From positions 54,763 through 107,405 of the forward strand of contig NZ_SKBU01000038.1 of the NCBI RefSeq assembly GCF_004337705.1: 52,643 nt of DNA. Reading direction: 5' to 3'. The stretch comes from Rubrobacter taiwanensis. GTDB taxonomy: Bacteria > Actinomycetota > Rubrobacteria > Rubrobacterales > Rubrobacteraceae. Of this stretch, positions 15,205 through 24,150 are shown piece by piece. The translations under genes and the position numbers were made by a program. The notes beneath the pieces are model-generated. The model saw nothing but the letters and a program-made list of their open reading frames with translations. It did no database searches and had not been told where the DNA came from. The stretch's first letter is position 1, and each line of letters opens with the position of its first letter.

Positions 15205-16208
15205 TGGCGACCCAAGCGACGGCAGAGAAGAGGCCCGGGTTCTTCCCGCAGCTGCTGGAGGCCCTGGTCCGGCGGCAGGAGGCCGGCATCCTCGTCGTCT
15301 CGGTGGGCCTGATCCTCTACTTCTACCTCCGCAACCCGGCGTTCCTGACCCAGGGGAACATCCAGACTCTGGCGCAGTTCATGGCCGCAACGGCCATCGT
15401 CGCCTCGGGGCTGGTCATGGTCATGATTCTGGGCGAGATAGACCTCTCGGTCGGCCAGGCGTTCGCGTTCGCGCCCATCGTGATGTGGATAGCCTACGAC
15501 CAGTTGCTGCTGGTCCTGCCGCTGGCGGTCGTGATAGGTCTGCTCGCCACGGCCGCCGTCGGGCTCGTGAACGGCGTCATGCGGGTGTTCTTCGGCGTGC
15601 CGTCCTTCGTGGCCACGCTGGGCATGTTCTTCCTGCTGGGCGGGTTGAACGTCATCCTGGTCGCGGGCTTCCCCAAGCCTGCGCCGGAGGCGAGCTGGCT
15701 CAAGTCGGCTTTGGGCGCCTATCCCTACGCCGGAATAATGTGGGCGCTGGTCATCCTGGCGTTCATGCACGTGCTGCTTAACTACACGCGCTGGGGGATG
15801 CACACGTTCGCCACGGGCGGCAACTTCATCGGCGCCCGGGAGGCCGGAATCCGGGTGGACCGCATCAGGATCGGCAACTTCATGCTGTGCAGCATGCTCG
15901 GAGGGTTCGCCGGCATCCTGGAGGCCATGCGCATCAACTCCATAGATCCGCTGGCCGGCGGGGCCGAGATAATGTTTCTGGCCATCTCGGCGGCGGTCAT
16001 CGGGGGGACACCGCTCGCCGGTGGGATCGGCACGGTCTTCGGGGCGTTCCTTGGGGCGCTGGCGCTCTCCGTGCTGCGCAACGGCTTCACGCTTCAGGGC
16101 GTCAGTGCCTTCACCTTCAACGTGATCCTGGGCATCACCGTGCTCATCGTCATGGTGCTCAACGTCTACGTCATTACCCGGTTGCGCAAGGGGAGGAGGG
16201 TAACGTGA
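15204..16208 (+). CDS. sugar ABC transporter permease (RbsC/FrcC family)
   Basis: A 334-residue inner-membrane permease with eight to ten hydrophobic segments. It carries the family loop GEIDLSVGQAFAFAPIV near residue 75, GVPSFVATLGMFFLLGGLN near 135, and the EAA-like cytoplasmic loop TGGNFIGAREAGIRVDRIRIGNF near 205-230 that contacts the ATPase. AISAAVIGGTPLAGGIGTVFGAFLGAL is the conserved C-terminal block. The ATG is fused to the previous stop (TGATG). Confidence 0.93.
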   Translation: MATQATAEKRPGFFPQLLEALVRRQEAGILVVSVGLILYFYLRNPAFLTQGNIQTLAQFMAATAIVASGLVMVMILGEIDLSVGQAFAFAPIVMWIAYDQLLLVLPLAVVIGLLATAAVGLVNGVMRVFFGVPSFVATLGMFFLLGGLNVILVAGFPKPAPEASWLKSALGAYPYAGIMWALVILAFMHVLLNYTRWGMHTFATGGNFIGAREAGIRVDRIRIGNFMLCSMLGGFAGILEAMRINSIDPLAGGAEIMFLAISAAVIGGTPLAGGIGTVFGAFLGALALSVLRNGFTLQGVSAFTFNVILGITVLIVMVLNVYVITRLRKGRRVT

Positions 16209-16981
16209 CGGCGGAGGCTCCGGACGCCCTGCGGGTAGAGAACATCGCCAAGCGTTTCGGCTCGGTGACGGCTCTGCAGGACGTCTCGCTGCACCTGCGC
16301 AAAGGGGAGGTCCTGGGCCTCATCGGGGACAACGGTGCGGGGAAGTCCACCCTGATCAAGATAATCACCGGGTTCCACCGCCCGGATGCCGGCAGGATCT
16401 ACCTCGACGGCGAAGAGGTGGAGCTGAAGTCGGTCTCGCAGGCGCAGCGGCTGGGCATCCAGACGGTCTACCAGGACCTGGCGCTGGTGAACGACATGAC
16501 CGTCTACCACAACATGTTCCTGAACAAAGAGATAACCTGGCGGCCGCTGCCCCTGCTGAACAACCGCAAGATGAAGCATCTCACCCGGCGCTACCTGGAC
16601 GACATCGGGGTGAGCATCCCGTCCATAGAGACCGAGGTGGCGATGCTCTCCGGCGGCCAGCGGCAGGCCATCGCGGTGGCCCGGGCCGTCTACTCGGAGG
16701 ACGCCAGGATCCTGCTCCTGGACGAGCCGCTGGCTGCGATGGGCGCGAAGGAGGGGGCTATGATCCTGGACCTGGTGCAGCGCCTGAAGGAGAGTGGGGG
16801 GGTCTCGATCATCCTCATCGCTCACAACTACGCCCACGTCCTGGAGGTCTGCGACCGGGTGAACGTGCTGCAGCACGGCCGGATCACCTACGACAAACCC
16901 GCTGCGGAGACCTCAGTCGAGGAGCTGACCGAGCTGATGGTCTCCGAGTACCGCAGGGCTCGCACCGGCGGCGGAGGATGA
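16205..16981 (+). CDS. sugar ABC transporter ATPase, single-domain (FrcA-like)
   Basis: A 258-residue ATP-binding subunit with one nucleotide-binding domain. It shows Walker A GDNGAGKST near residue 40, Q-loop VYQDLAL, signature LSGGQRQAIAVARAV, Walker B ILLLDEPLAAMGAKEG, and the switch His in LIAHNYAHV. Ribose-type importers usually carry a double-length RbsA; the half-size subunit with an MGAKEG motif is the mark of the fructose (FrcBCA) branch and must act as a homodimer. The GTG overlaps the permease stop. A strong terminator follows. Confidence 0.9.
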   Translation: MTAEAPDALRVENIAKRFGSVTALQDVSLHLRKGEVLGLIGDNGAGKSTLIKIITGFHRPDAGRIYLDGEEVELKSVSQAQRLGIQTVYQDLALVNDMTVYHNMFLNKEITWRPLPLLNNRKMKHLTRRYLDDIGVSIPSIETEVAMLSGGQRQAIAVARAVYSEDARILLLDEPLAAMGAKEGAMILDLVQRLKESGGVSIILIAHNYAHVLEVCDRVNVLQHGRITYDKPAAETSVEELTELMVSEYRRARTGGGG

Positions 16982-16989
16982 AGGATGGG

Positions 16990-17020
16990 CCCCGGACAGT
17001 CTGTCCGGGGTTCTGCTCTT
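16990..17020 (+). terminator. rho-independent terminator after the ABC operon
   Basis: A perfect 9-bp stem, CCCCGGACA (16990-16998) with TGTCCGGGG (17002-17010), has a 3-nt loop and is followed by TTCTGCTCTT. It lies 8 bp after the ATPase stop. Confidence 0.85.
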
Positions 17021-17140
17021 CGCTTCGTAACGGTTCGGTAACGAAACCTCAATAATCCGGCCAGACCCCTTGCCAGCCCGGCAAAGCGTGCTAGATTCTG
17101 CGCCTGTTTGTGTGCCGGAGGCATCTAGAAGGGAGGTGAG

Positions 17141-18271
17141 ATGGCGATCTCTGCTGCGCTGGCCGGCGTGAGGGAAGGTGGCCTGGAGGTTGTCCGGGGC
17201 CGGGCTGAGCGGGCGTTCGGGCGGCTGCGGGCCGGTTTTTGGCCGGTCGTGCAGACGGCCGTTGCGGCCAGCCTGGCGTGGTACGTGGCGGGTCTGGTGC
17301 TGGGACATGAGCGGCCGTTCGTGGCGGCGATTGCGGCCGTGATCTCGGTCGGTGCGGTGGCCGGGCAGACGTTGCGGCGGGCTGCGGAGTGGATCTTCGG
17401 CGTGGCCGTGGGGCTTGCGGTCGCGGATTTGATCATGCTCGCCATAGGCACCGGCATGGTTCAGACCGGGATCATAGTGGGACTGGCCATGACGGCCGCG
17501 CTCCTGATCCGGGGCGGGATAATGTTCGTGACCGAGGCGGGTGTCTCGGCGCTGCTGGTAGCCAACCTGGAGCCTACCACCTACGGGGTGTCGCCGGACA
17601 GGTTCCTGGAGGCTCTGGTGGGCGGTGGCGTGGCCCTGGCCGTCAGTGCTGCCTTCCCCAGCAACCCCAGCGCGCGCGTCGGGCAGGCGGCCCGGTCTAT
17701 TCTCGAGGATCTCGCCGCCGTGCACCGGGATGTGGCGGCTGCACTGGCGGGCGGCGACCCGGATCTGGCGGAGCGGGCCTTGTCCGGGGCGCGGAGGCTG
17801 GACGCCCCGATCGCGCAGTTGCGCGAAGAGCTGGACGGAGGATACCAGATCGCGCGCCTCTCACCGCCCCGCAGACGGCACCTCGGGCACCTCGCTTGCT
17901 ATGCAGCAGCGGTGGACCAGCTGGATTTCGCGGTTCGCAACACCCGCGTGCTGGCCCGTGCCGCCGTCGGCGTGGTGCAGGAGAAGGGAGCCGCACCCGA
18001 GCAGCTCTTCGGGGCGGTCCTGGATCTCTCGCAGGCGGTGGAGATGCTGCGCGAGTACTTCGAGGAGGCCGGACACCCCCCGCATGCGCGCCACTTCGCG
18101 CTCATGGCCGTGGAAGAGGCCGCATCGGCCTTGAGCGCGAGCAGTGATCTGGCCACCAGCGCGCTGGTCTGGCAGATACAGTCTACCGCCCTGGACCTCC
18201 TGCAGGCCGCCGGCATGGGCTACGCGGAGGCCTTGCAGGTCGTGCGCGAGACCTCCCGCCGCACCCCCTGA
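17141..18271 (+). CDS. FUSC-family (aromatic acid exporter-like) membrane protein
   Basis: A 376-residue protein. An N-terminal bundle of about six hydrophobic segments (residues 25-170) includes VQTAVAASLAWYVAGLVLG and PFVAAIAAVISVGAVAGQTLRRA, the signature of FUSC/YccS-type transporters. A long soluble helical domain follows (about 180-376). Relatives export aromatic acids or act in envelope stress; the substrate here is unknown. GGGAGGTGAG lies just before the ATG. The gene stands alone after a terminator and converges on the MBL gene with a 14-bp gap. Confidence 0.8.
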   Translation: MAISAALAGVREGGLEVVRGRAERAFGRLRAGFWPVVQTAVAASLAWYVAGLVLGHERPFVAAIAAVISVGAVAGQTLRRAAEWIFGVAVGLAVADLIMLAIGTGMVQTGIIVGLAMTAALLIRGGIMFVTEAGVSALLVANLEPTTYGVSPDRFLEALVGGGVALAVSAAFPSNPSARVGQAARSILEDLAAVHRDVAAALAGGDPDLAERALSGARRLDAPIAQLREELDGGYQIARLSPPRRRHLGHLACYAAAVDQLDFAVRNTRVLARAAVGVVQEKGAAPEQLFGAVLDLSQAVEMLREYFEEAGHPPHARHFALMAVEEAASALSASSDLATSALVWQIQSTALDLLQAAGMGYAEALQVVRETSRRTP

Positions 18272-18285
18272 AGGCGGGACCGCTT

Positions 18286-19197
18286 TTACCGGTCCGCCCC
18301 AGGACCTCCGGCGAGCATGTGCGCCCGCACGCCCGCGCCGAGCTCGGTGGCGAACTCGGGGTAGGGCCCGAGCCGCTCTGTGGCGAACCGCGTCAGCTCC
18401 CCGAGGTGCGTGGTCCCGCGGGCGAGTCCTTCGTCCACCGCCCGCTGCACCTGCCGCGTGAACTCCAGCGAGCGGTCGAGGAAGTCCGTAACTTCTTCTC
18501 CCCGCATCACCGGGTAGTGGGCGGTGAGCAGGTGCTCGGGCCGCAGCGAGCGCAGGGCGCGGATGGTGCGCCGGTACGCGACCGCATCGAAGTACCTGGG
18601 AGGTATGAGCCGGTTCCCCTCCCGGTCGTAGATGCCGCTCTCCAACACCGCGTCTATGATGATCGCCGCCCCGCTCCTGGGGTCCCAGATACCGAGGTGG
18701 CCCGGGGTGTGCCCGGGCAGGTGGAGTATCTCTACCCGCCATCCTGGGCCGAGGCGCAGGGTCTCGCCGCCGCGCAGCCCCACGTCTACCGGAGAGTCGC
18801 CGCCCAGCTCCCGGAGGATCCACTCCTTCGACTCCTCGTCGGGGCCGAAGCCGTAGGGTTCGGACCAGCAGTAGATCTCGGCCAGCATCACGCGGTTGCG
18901 CTCCACGTAGGGCCGGTCCAGCTCGTGGCACCAGAAGCGCAGGTCCGGTTTCAACTCCCGCAGCAGCCGGTTCCCGCCGCAGTGGTCCACGTCGGCGTGG
19001 CTGATGATGACGTCGTCTATGTCCTCCAGGTGGAGCCCGAGGCTCCGGAGATACGGCGCGATAACCTCGTCCGGTGTGCCGGCCAGCCCCGTGTCCACCA
19101 GCACCGTCCGGTCTTCCCCGGCCAGCAGGTACTGACACATAAAGCGAGCCCCGAGGTCTGACTCGATCCGGTGAATCCCCGGCAGAACTTCTTCCAT
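18286..19197 (-). CDS. metallo-beta-lactamase-fold hydrolase
   Basis: A 303-residue MBL-fold enzyme. The metal-binding motif is SHADVDHCGG (HxDxDH) near residue 65, further ligands are LPGHTPGHLG and the Asp of IIIDAVLESG, and TAHYP lies near residue 220. The N-terminus (IHRIESDLG) and ILVDTG-like VLVDTGLAGTP strand fit the glyoxalase II-like/quorum lactonase branch. Hydrolysis of a sugar lactone would suit the neighbouring oxidative sugar pathway, but this is inferred from context only. It is divergently transcribed from the FAH-family gene. Confidence 0.82.
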   Translation of the reverse strand: MEEVLPGIHRIESDLGARFMCQYLLAGEDRTVLVDTGLAGTPDEVIAPYLRSLGLHLEDIDDVIISHADVDHCGGNRLLRELKPDLRFWCHELDRPYVERNRVMLAEIYCWSEPYGFGPDEESKEWILRELGGDSPVDVGLRGGETLRLGPGWRVEILHLPGHTPGHLGIWDPRSGAAIIIDAVLESGIYDREGNRLIPPRYFDAVAYRRTIRALRSLRPEHLLTAHYPVMRGEEVTDFLDRSLEFTRQVQRAVDEGLARGTTHLGELTRFATERLGPYPEFATELGAGVRAHMLAGGPGADR

Positions 19198-19266
19198 CGG
19201 ACTCTCCCTCCGGTCGGTGAATCGCGGCTCCCTCTCCGCGCCGGACCTTGCGGCGCCGCGGATATG

Positions 19267-19291
19267 TTATCAGAATTGGTAATACGATAAT
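19267..19291. promoter_or_regulatory. AT-rich operator candidate between MBL and FAH genes
   Basis: TTATC at 19267-19271 and GATAA at 19286-19290 form an inverted repeat around ATTGGTAATACGATAAT (19275-19291). The first seven bases match the ATTGGTA half of the two GntR sites, and TACGAT repeats the -10 sequence seen at 1309. It could serve the divergent pair; no good -35 was found. Confidence 0.35.
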
Positions 19292-19329
19292 GCGTGGCAG
19301 ACGAGCGGGAGAGGGATGGTGTATAGAGC

Positions 19330-20148
19330 GTGTACTTGACCAGACACCGGCGCGGCCCGGAGATTCGCTGGGCGCTCGACGGGCGGTACCTTCCGGCGCG
19401 GTTCACCCTGAGTTTACTGCTGGAGCTGCCGGCCGCAGACGTCCGGGCGTTCCTTAAGACGCTGCCGGTCGGGGAGGCGGCGGACGGGGACCCTCTGCTG
19501 CCGCCGGTGGAGCCGATGCAGGAGATCTGGGCCAGCGGGGTGACCTACCAGCGCAGCCGGGAGGCCCGCAGGGCCGAGTCCGGCGACGACCTCTACGACC
19601 GGGTCTACGACGCCGAGCGGCCCGAGCTCTTCCTGAAGGCCGTCGGCTGGCGGGCGGTAGGGCCCGGGGAACCGGTCCGCATCCGCCGGGACAGCGGCTG
19701 GAACGTGCCGGAGCCGGAGCTCGTGCTGGTACTCGACCACAAGATGCAGGTCGTGGGCTACACGGCCGGGAACGACGTCTCCTCGCGGGACATCGAGGGC
19801 GAGAACGCCCTGTATTTGCCACAGGCCAAGATCTACGACCGCTCTTGCGCCATCGGGCCGGGGATAGTGTTGCCGGGAGAGACGGAGGATCTGGACGGCT
19901 TGGAGATCCGGCTCCGTATCCTGCGGGGTGGAGAGCCGGCCTTCGAGGACGCCATCAGCACCTCCCGGATGCACCGCTCCTTCGAGGAACTGGCAGCCTA
20001 TCTCGGGCGCGAGCTCTCCTTCCCGGACGGAGCCCTGCTCATGACCGGCACCGGCATAGTGCCGCCGGATGAGTTCACCCTCAAACCGGGCGACCGGACC
20101 GAGATCTCGGTCGGCGGGCTCGTGCTCGAAAACAAGGTGACCCTGTGA
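19330..20148 (+). CDS. fumarylacetoacetate-hydrolase-family protein, probable 2-keto-3-deoxy-D-arabinonate dehydratase type
   Basis: A 272-residue FAH-fold enzyme. The run [15 protein letters not shown]...[20 protein letters not shown] is characteristic of the KdaD-like branch. [44 protein letters not shown] and the closing TGTGIVPP...LKPGDR contain the conserved acidic metal ligands. KdaD dehydrates 2-keto-3-deoxyarabinonate to 2-oxoglutarate semialdehyde. The next gene encodes a matching semialdehyde dehydrogenase, which supports a Weimberg-type role. The GTG at 19330 has only a weak ribosome site; a TTG two codons in is an alternative. Confidence 0.78.
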   Translation: MYLTRHRRGPEIRWALDGRYLPARFTLSLLLELPAADVRAFLKTLPVGEAADGDPLLPPVEPMQEIWASGVTYQRSREARRAESGDDLYDRVYDAERPELFLKAVGWRAVGPGEPVRIRRDSGWNVPEPELVLVLDHKMQVVGYTAGNDVSSRDIEGENALYLPQAKIYDRSCAIGPGIVLPGETEDLDGLEIRLRILRGGEPAFEDAISTSRMHRSFEELAAYLGRELSFPDGALLMTGTGIVPPDEFTLKPGDRTEISVGGLVLENKVTL

Positions 20149-20188
20149 TCCGCCGCGCCGCACAGGGTAAGTAAGAGAGCGGAGCTTA

Positions 20189-20211
20189 CCGGGCAGGCGA
20201 GCTTTGCCCGG
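20189..20211 (+). other. hairpin between the FAH and aldehyde dehydrogenase genes
   Basis: CCGGGCA (20189-20195) and TGCCCGG (20205-20211) form a 7-bp stem with a 9-nt loop in the 99-bp gap. It is followed by GCGAAAACC, not by T residues, so it may be an RNA processing or stabilising element rather than a terminator. Confidence 0.4.
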
Positions 20212-20247
20212 CGAAAACCGAAAGTATATTTCAGGAGGTGAAAAACG

Positions 20248-21696
20248 GTGATCGAGTCCCGGGTAGAATCCCTGAACTTCATCGGCGGTGAGTGGGTATC
20301 GGCGGAGTCGGGGGAGACGCTAGAGATCATGAACCCGGCCAACCCGTCCGAGGTTCTGGGGACCACGCCGAACTCGGGAGCGGGTGAGATCCGCCAGGCA
20401 GTGGACGCTGCGGCTGCGGCGTTGCCGGAGTGGAGGGCGCTGCCGCCCGCCGAGCGCGGCGCGGTCCTCATGCGCGCGGCGGACATCATCGAGGAGCGTG
20501 GGGAGGAGCTGGCGCGGCTTATGGCCCGCGAGGTGGGCAAGCCGATGACCGAGAGCCGGATGGAGGTGCCCCGGGCTGCGGCCATCTTCCGCTACTACGG
20601 CTCCGAGGGCTGGCGCATGCCCGGGATGATGCCGCCGTCCACGCGGCCCGGGGTACAGGTGAGCTCGGTTCGGGAGCCGCTCGGGGTGGTGGCGCTCATA
20701 ACCCCGTGGAACTTCCCCCTGGCCATCCCGGCGTGGAAGCTGGCTCCGGCCCTGATCTGCGGCAACACGGTCGTCATCAAGCCGGCGACGCAGGCGGCGC
20801 TGAACGCGGCGGCCCTCATCCGGGCGCTCGAGGATGCGGGGCTGCCCGCCGGGGTGGTCAACCTGGTCAGCGGGCCGGGTGGCACTGCGGGCGATGCCCT
20901 GGTGACCGATCCGCGGGTGAGGGGCATCTCCTTCACCGGTTCCACGGCCGTGGGTCTATCGATACAGGAGCGGGCCGTGGGCAAGAAGGTGCAGCTGGAG
21001 ATGGGCGGCAAGAACCCCTACGTGGTCATGGAGGACGCCGACCTCAAGGACGCTGCGGCGAAGGTCGCCTACGGGGCCTTCGGCTACGCCGGCCAGAAGT
21101 GCACCGCCTCAAGCCGCGCCATAGTGGTCGAGGAGGTCTACGAGGAGTTCATCCGGGAGCTGCTGGAGGCCGCAGGGTCCTACAAGCCCGTGGACCCCCT
21201 GGAGGAAGAGGGCACGGTAGGTCCCGTCGTGGACGAGAAGCAGTACGAGAGCATCCTGGAGGCCATAGAGACCGCCAAGCGCGAAGGTAGGGGGGTGCTC
21301 GATGGCGGGGCCACCGGCTCCAAAGATGACGGCTACTACATCTCGCCGGTCATAGTGGCCGACGTGGACAACCGGAGCACCACGGCGCAGGAGGAGATCT
21401 TCGGCCCCGTGCTCGCCGTTATTAAGGCGCAGGACTTCGATCACGCCGTGGAGCTCGCCAACGACACCCGCTACGGGCTCACCGCGGGGATAGCCACCCG
21501 GTCTTTGCGCTACGCGAGTGAGTTCACGGCGCGCTCTGAGAGCGGCCTCGTCAATGTGAACCTGCCCACGGCGGGCCTGGAGTTCCAGGTGCCGTTCGGC
21601 GGCAACAAGGCCAGTGGCGTCGGTGGCCGGGAGCAGGGTCCGGCGGCGCTAGACTTCTACTCCTCCTGGAAGACCGTCTCGGTCCTGCCGCTGTAG
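20248..21696 (+). CDS. NAD(P)-dependent aldehyde dehydrogenase, probable 2-oxoglutarate semialdehyde dehydrogenase
   Basis: A 482-residue ALDH-superfamily enzyme. Landmarks are ITPWNFPLAIPAWKLAPALICGNTVVIKPA (catalytic Asn, cofactor Lys), FTGSTAVGLSIQ, catalytic Glu in LEMGGKNP, catalytic Cys in GQKCTASSRAI near residue 290, and EEIFGPVLAV near 385. The C-terminus LPTAGLEFQVPFGGNKASG resembles 2-oxoglutarate semialdehyde dehydrogenases of pentose/glucarate pathways. It follows the KdaD-like gene, so the pair would take a keto-deoxy pentonate to 2-oxoglutarate. The GTG at 20248 has CAGGAGGTG 7 bp upstream. Confidence 0.85.
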   Translation: MIESRVESLNFIGGEWVSAESGETLEIMNPANPSEVLGTTPNSGAGEIRQAVDAAAAALPEWRALPPAERGAVLMRAADIIEERGEELARLMAREVGKPMTESRMEVPRAAAIFRYYGSEGWRMPGMMPPSTRPGVQVSSVREPLGVVALITPWNFPLAIPAWKLAPALICGNTVVIKPATQAALNAAALIRALEDAGLPAGVVNLVSGPGGTAGDALVTDPRVRGISFTGSTAVGLSIQERAVGKKVQLEMGGKNPYVVMEDADLKDAAAKVAYGAFGYAGQKCTASSRAIVVEEVYEEFIRELLEAAGSYKPVDPLEEEGTVGPVVDEKQYESILEAIETAKREGRGVLDGGATGSKDDGYYISPVIVADVDNRSTTAQEEIFGPVLAVIKAQDFDHAVELANDTRYGLTAGIATRSLRYASEFTARSESGLVNVNLPTAGLEFQVPFGGNKASGVGGREQGPAALDFYSSWKTVSVLPL

Positions 21697-21724
21697 GCTC
21701 TCTGCTGCCAGACTCGGGCGGCGT

Positions 21725-22480
21725 TCAGTGCATGGCCCAGCCGCCGTCGATCATGATCGTCTGCCCGGTGATGAAAGAGGCGGCGTCCGAGGCGAGAAAC
21801 GCTACCAGGTTGCCCACGTCTTCGGGGGTTCCGCGCCGCTTGATACACTGCTGCTCCAGTATCCGGCGGTTGAGCTCCTCCTGGTCGGGGTGGACCCGCT
21901 CGGCGTCGGTGGGGAAGGCGCCGGGAGAGATGGCGTTAACCGTTATCCCCTCGGGTCCCACCTCGCGGGCGAGCGTGCGGGTGAAGCCTATGACCCCGCC
22001 CTTGGAGGAGACGTAGTCCAGAAAGCCCGCCCACCCGATAAAGAAGGTGATGGAGGCTACGTTGATGATCCTGCCGCCCGCGCTCTCCCGGAGGTGAGGG
22101 TAGGCGGCCCGGGCGCACAGGAAGTAGCCCTTGAGGTTTACCGAGAGCACCCGGTCCCACTCCTCTTCCTCGATCTCCGTCCACGGGCGCAAGGGGTAGA
22201 TGGCGGCGTTGTTGACCAGGATGTCTATGCCGCCGAGCTCCGCAGCTACCTTCTCGACCATCGCCTCCACCGAGGTGCGATCCGAGACGTCGGCCTCAAC
22301 TGCGGTGCAGCGCCCGCCGCCGTTTGAGGCGGCCATCTGCGCCACTTTCTCGGCCTTCTTAAGTTCCACGTCCACCGCTGCGACCGCCGCTCCGGAGGCG
22401 GTCAGGGTGGAGCAGATCCCCTCGGCCAGCCCTCCGCCCCCGCCGGTGACGACCGCCACCCTGCCGTCGAGGTTTACCAT
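21725..22480 (-). CDS. SDR-family oxidoreductase
   Basis: A 251-residue classical SDR. It has TGGGGGLAEGI at residues 12-22, DILVNNAAIYPLRPW near 90, ASITFFIGWAGFLDYVSSKGGV with the catalytic Ser/Tyr/Lys, and TGQTIMIDGGWAMH at the end. NNAA replaces the common NNAG, a tolerated change. It converges on the aldehyde dehydrogenase gene. A sugar or sugar-acid dehydrogenase for the same oxidative pathway is plausible (pentose to lactone). GGAGGAGATG lies just upstream of the ATG. Confidence 0.83.
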   Translation of the reverse strand: MVNLDGRVAVVTGGGGGLAEGICSTLTASGAAVAAVDVELKKAEKVAQMAASNGGGRCTAVEADVSDRTSVEAMVEKVAAELGGIDILVNNAAIYPLRPWTEIEEEEWDRVLSVNLKGYFLCARAAYPHLRESAGGRIINVASITFFIGWAGFLDYVSSKGGVIGFTRTLAREVGPEGITVNAISPGAFPTDAERVHPDQEELNRRILEQQCIKRRGTPEDVGNLVAFLASDAASFITGQTIMIDGGWAMH

Positions 22481-22548
22481 GGAGCATCTCCTCCCTTCTC
22501 CGTTTCCCGTGGGGTGCTTTCAGGTTACCCCGGACGGGTCCGGAGGGC

Positions 22549-22579
22549 GAGCCCCGGGGCGCATCGCGCTCCGGGGCTC
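22549..22579 (-). terminator. long hairpin between amt and the SDR gene
   Basis: A 14-bp stem, nine perfect bp GAGCCCCGG/CCGGGGCTC extended inward by GGCGC/GCGCT with one G-T pair, carries a 3-nt loop ATC. A smaller inverted repeat CCGGAC-GG-GTCCGG lies at 22530-22543. It lies 18 bp after the amt stop. No T-run is present on either strand, so termination is likely but not proven. Confidence 0.6.
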
Positions 22580-22596
22580 TCGAGGGAACGGGCCGG

Positions 22597-23994
22597 CTAC
22601 GCGGTGTCTCCGGCGGGGTGGGAGATAGGGGAGGGGCTTCTGTGGTTGCCGTTGGTCGGGTGGTCGGTGGCGACCAGGCTCTCGGCGAGACCGTAGACGC
22701 CGTGTTCGCTGATGTCCAGGCCGTTTAGCTCCTGCTCGGGCTTTACCCGGATGCCGATGGTAGCCTTCAGGGCGGCGAACACCGCCAGGGAGGCGAGGAA
22801 GACGAAGCCTCCCGCCGCCAGGATGCCGACCGCCTGTACGCCGAGCTGGGTGAATCCGCCGCCGTAGAAGAGGCCGGGGCCTCCGGCACCGACCGACTCG
22901 GCCAGCTCGGGGGTAGTGAACAGGCCGCAGGAGAGCGTACCCCAGATACCGCCCATGCCGTGGGCCGCGATGGCGCCCACCGGGTCGTCGACGCCGATGC
23001 TGTCGAAGAAGACGAGGCTGGCGTACATGATAACGCCCGCGATAAACCCGATGACCACGGCGGCCCAGGGGGCGACGAAGGCGCAGGCGGCGGTGATGGC
23101 GACCAGCGCCGCGATCGCGCCGTTGCCGGCCATTCCCACGTCTATGGTGCGCCGGTAGAGGTAGCTCATGGCGATGGCGCCCAGCACGCCGGCGCCGGCG
23201 GCGAGGTTCGTCGTGAGCGCGATGTCCGCTATCTCCGGCCCGGCGGCCAGCGTGGAGCCTGGGTTAAAGCCCTGCCAGCCGAGCCACAGGATAAGCACGC
23301 CGAGCACGGCGAGCGGCATATTGTGCCCGGGGATGGTCTGCGGCCGCCCGTGCTCGTCGTACTTGCCGAGCCGGGGGCCGAGGATGAGCGTCCCGGCCAG
23401 GGCGGCCATGGCGCCCGAGAGGTGAACGACGGTGGAGCCGGCGAAGTCCTGCTTGCCCAGCCCGCCGAGCCAGCCGGCGTCGCTCCAGACCCAGTGCGCC
23501 ACCAGCGGGTAGATCAGGCCCACAAAGACGACCGCGAAGATCAGGTACACCGGGAATTTGGTCCGCTCCAGCATGGTGCCCCACACGATGGCCAGCGAAA
23601 CTAGCGCGAAGGCGGCCTGGAAGAGGAAGAGCATCGAGGGCGGCAGCGGGTCGGAGACGGCCGCCATGTCACCGGTGAGGAAGAAGCCTTCGGTACCGAA
23701 CAGGGCGTTGCCCGCGCCGAAGGCCAGACCGAAGCCCAGCGCCCAGAAGATGAGGAAGCCGGCGCCCATGTTGGCCAGGATCTTGGCTACCACGCTCCCC
23801 ACGTTCTTCATGCGGGAGAACCCGACCTCCAGCATCGCGAAGCCCGCCTGCATGAACAGCACCAGGACGAAGGCGACCATGACCCACAGCACGTCCAGGG
23901 TAGCCGCCGTCTCAGCGGGTGAGGGTGCCTGAGCCAGAGCCGGAGCCGGGGTCAGCGAGGCGGCGGCTGACGCTACGATTGCTAACCTGCGCAA
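22597..23994 (-). CDS. amt: ammonium transporter (Amt family)
   Basis: A 465-residue Amt/Rh channel. A cleavable signal-like N-terminus (about 22 residues ending ALAQA) precedes eleven membrane segments. Motifs are ALDVLWVMVAFVLVLFMQAGFAMLE, HLSGAMAALAGT with the first pore His, the Amt signature DPVGAIAAHGMGGIWGT near residue 335 with the second pore His, and AGLIYPLVAHWVWS-like segments. The C-terminal GLDISEHGVYGL is conserved for regulation by PII protein. No glnK gene adjoins it. A PucR-type regulator lies upstream in the same direction. DAAO at 2.3 kb would release ammonia, but no direct link is visible. Confidence 0.95.
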   Translation of the reverse strand: MRRLAIVASAAASLTPAPALAQAPSPAETAATLDVLWVMVAFVLVLFMQAGFAMLEVGFSRMKNVGSVVAKILANMGAGFLIFWALGFGLAFGAGNALFGTEGFFLTGDMAAVSDPLPPSMLFLFQAAFALVSLAIVWGTMLERTKFPVYLIFAVVFVGLIYPLVAHWVWSDAGWLGGLGKQDFAGSTVVHLSGAMAALAGTLILGPRLGKYDEHGRPQTIPGHNMPLAVLGVLILWLGWQGFNPGSTLAAGPEIADIALTTNLAAGAGVLGAIAMSYLYRRTIDVGMAGNGAIAALVAITAACAFVAPWAAVVIGFIAGVIMYASLVFFDSIGVDDPVGAIAAHGMGGIWGTLSCGLFTTPELAESVGAGGPGLFYGGGFTQLGVQAVGILAAGGFVFLASLAVFAALKATIGIRVKPEQELNGLDISEHGVYGLAESLVATDHPTNGNHRSPSPISHPAGDTA

Positions 23995-24150
23995 GTACTT
24001 CTCCTCTCCGGAAGGGTGCCACGACTACGGCAGGAAGGTTATTGCTCCGGCCGGGTGGGCGTCATCGGCCCGGTGTACAGAGATTGCGCGCGTGGGGGAG
24101 GGGCGGGGTTGGACCCGGCGTACAAGGGAGGGGAGGGCGGGTCTGGTGGG

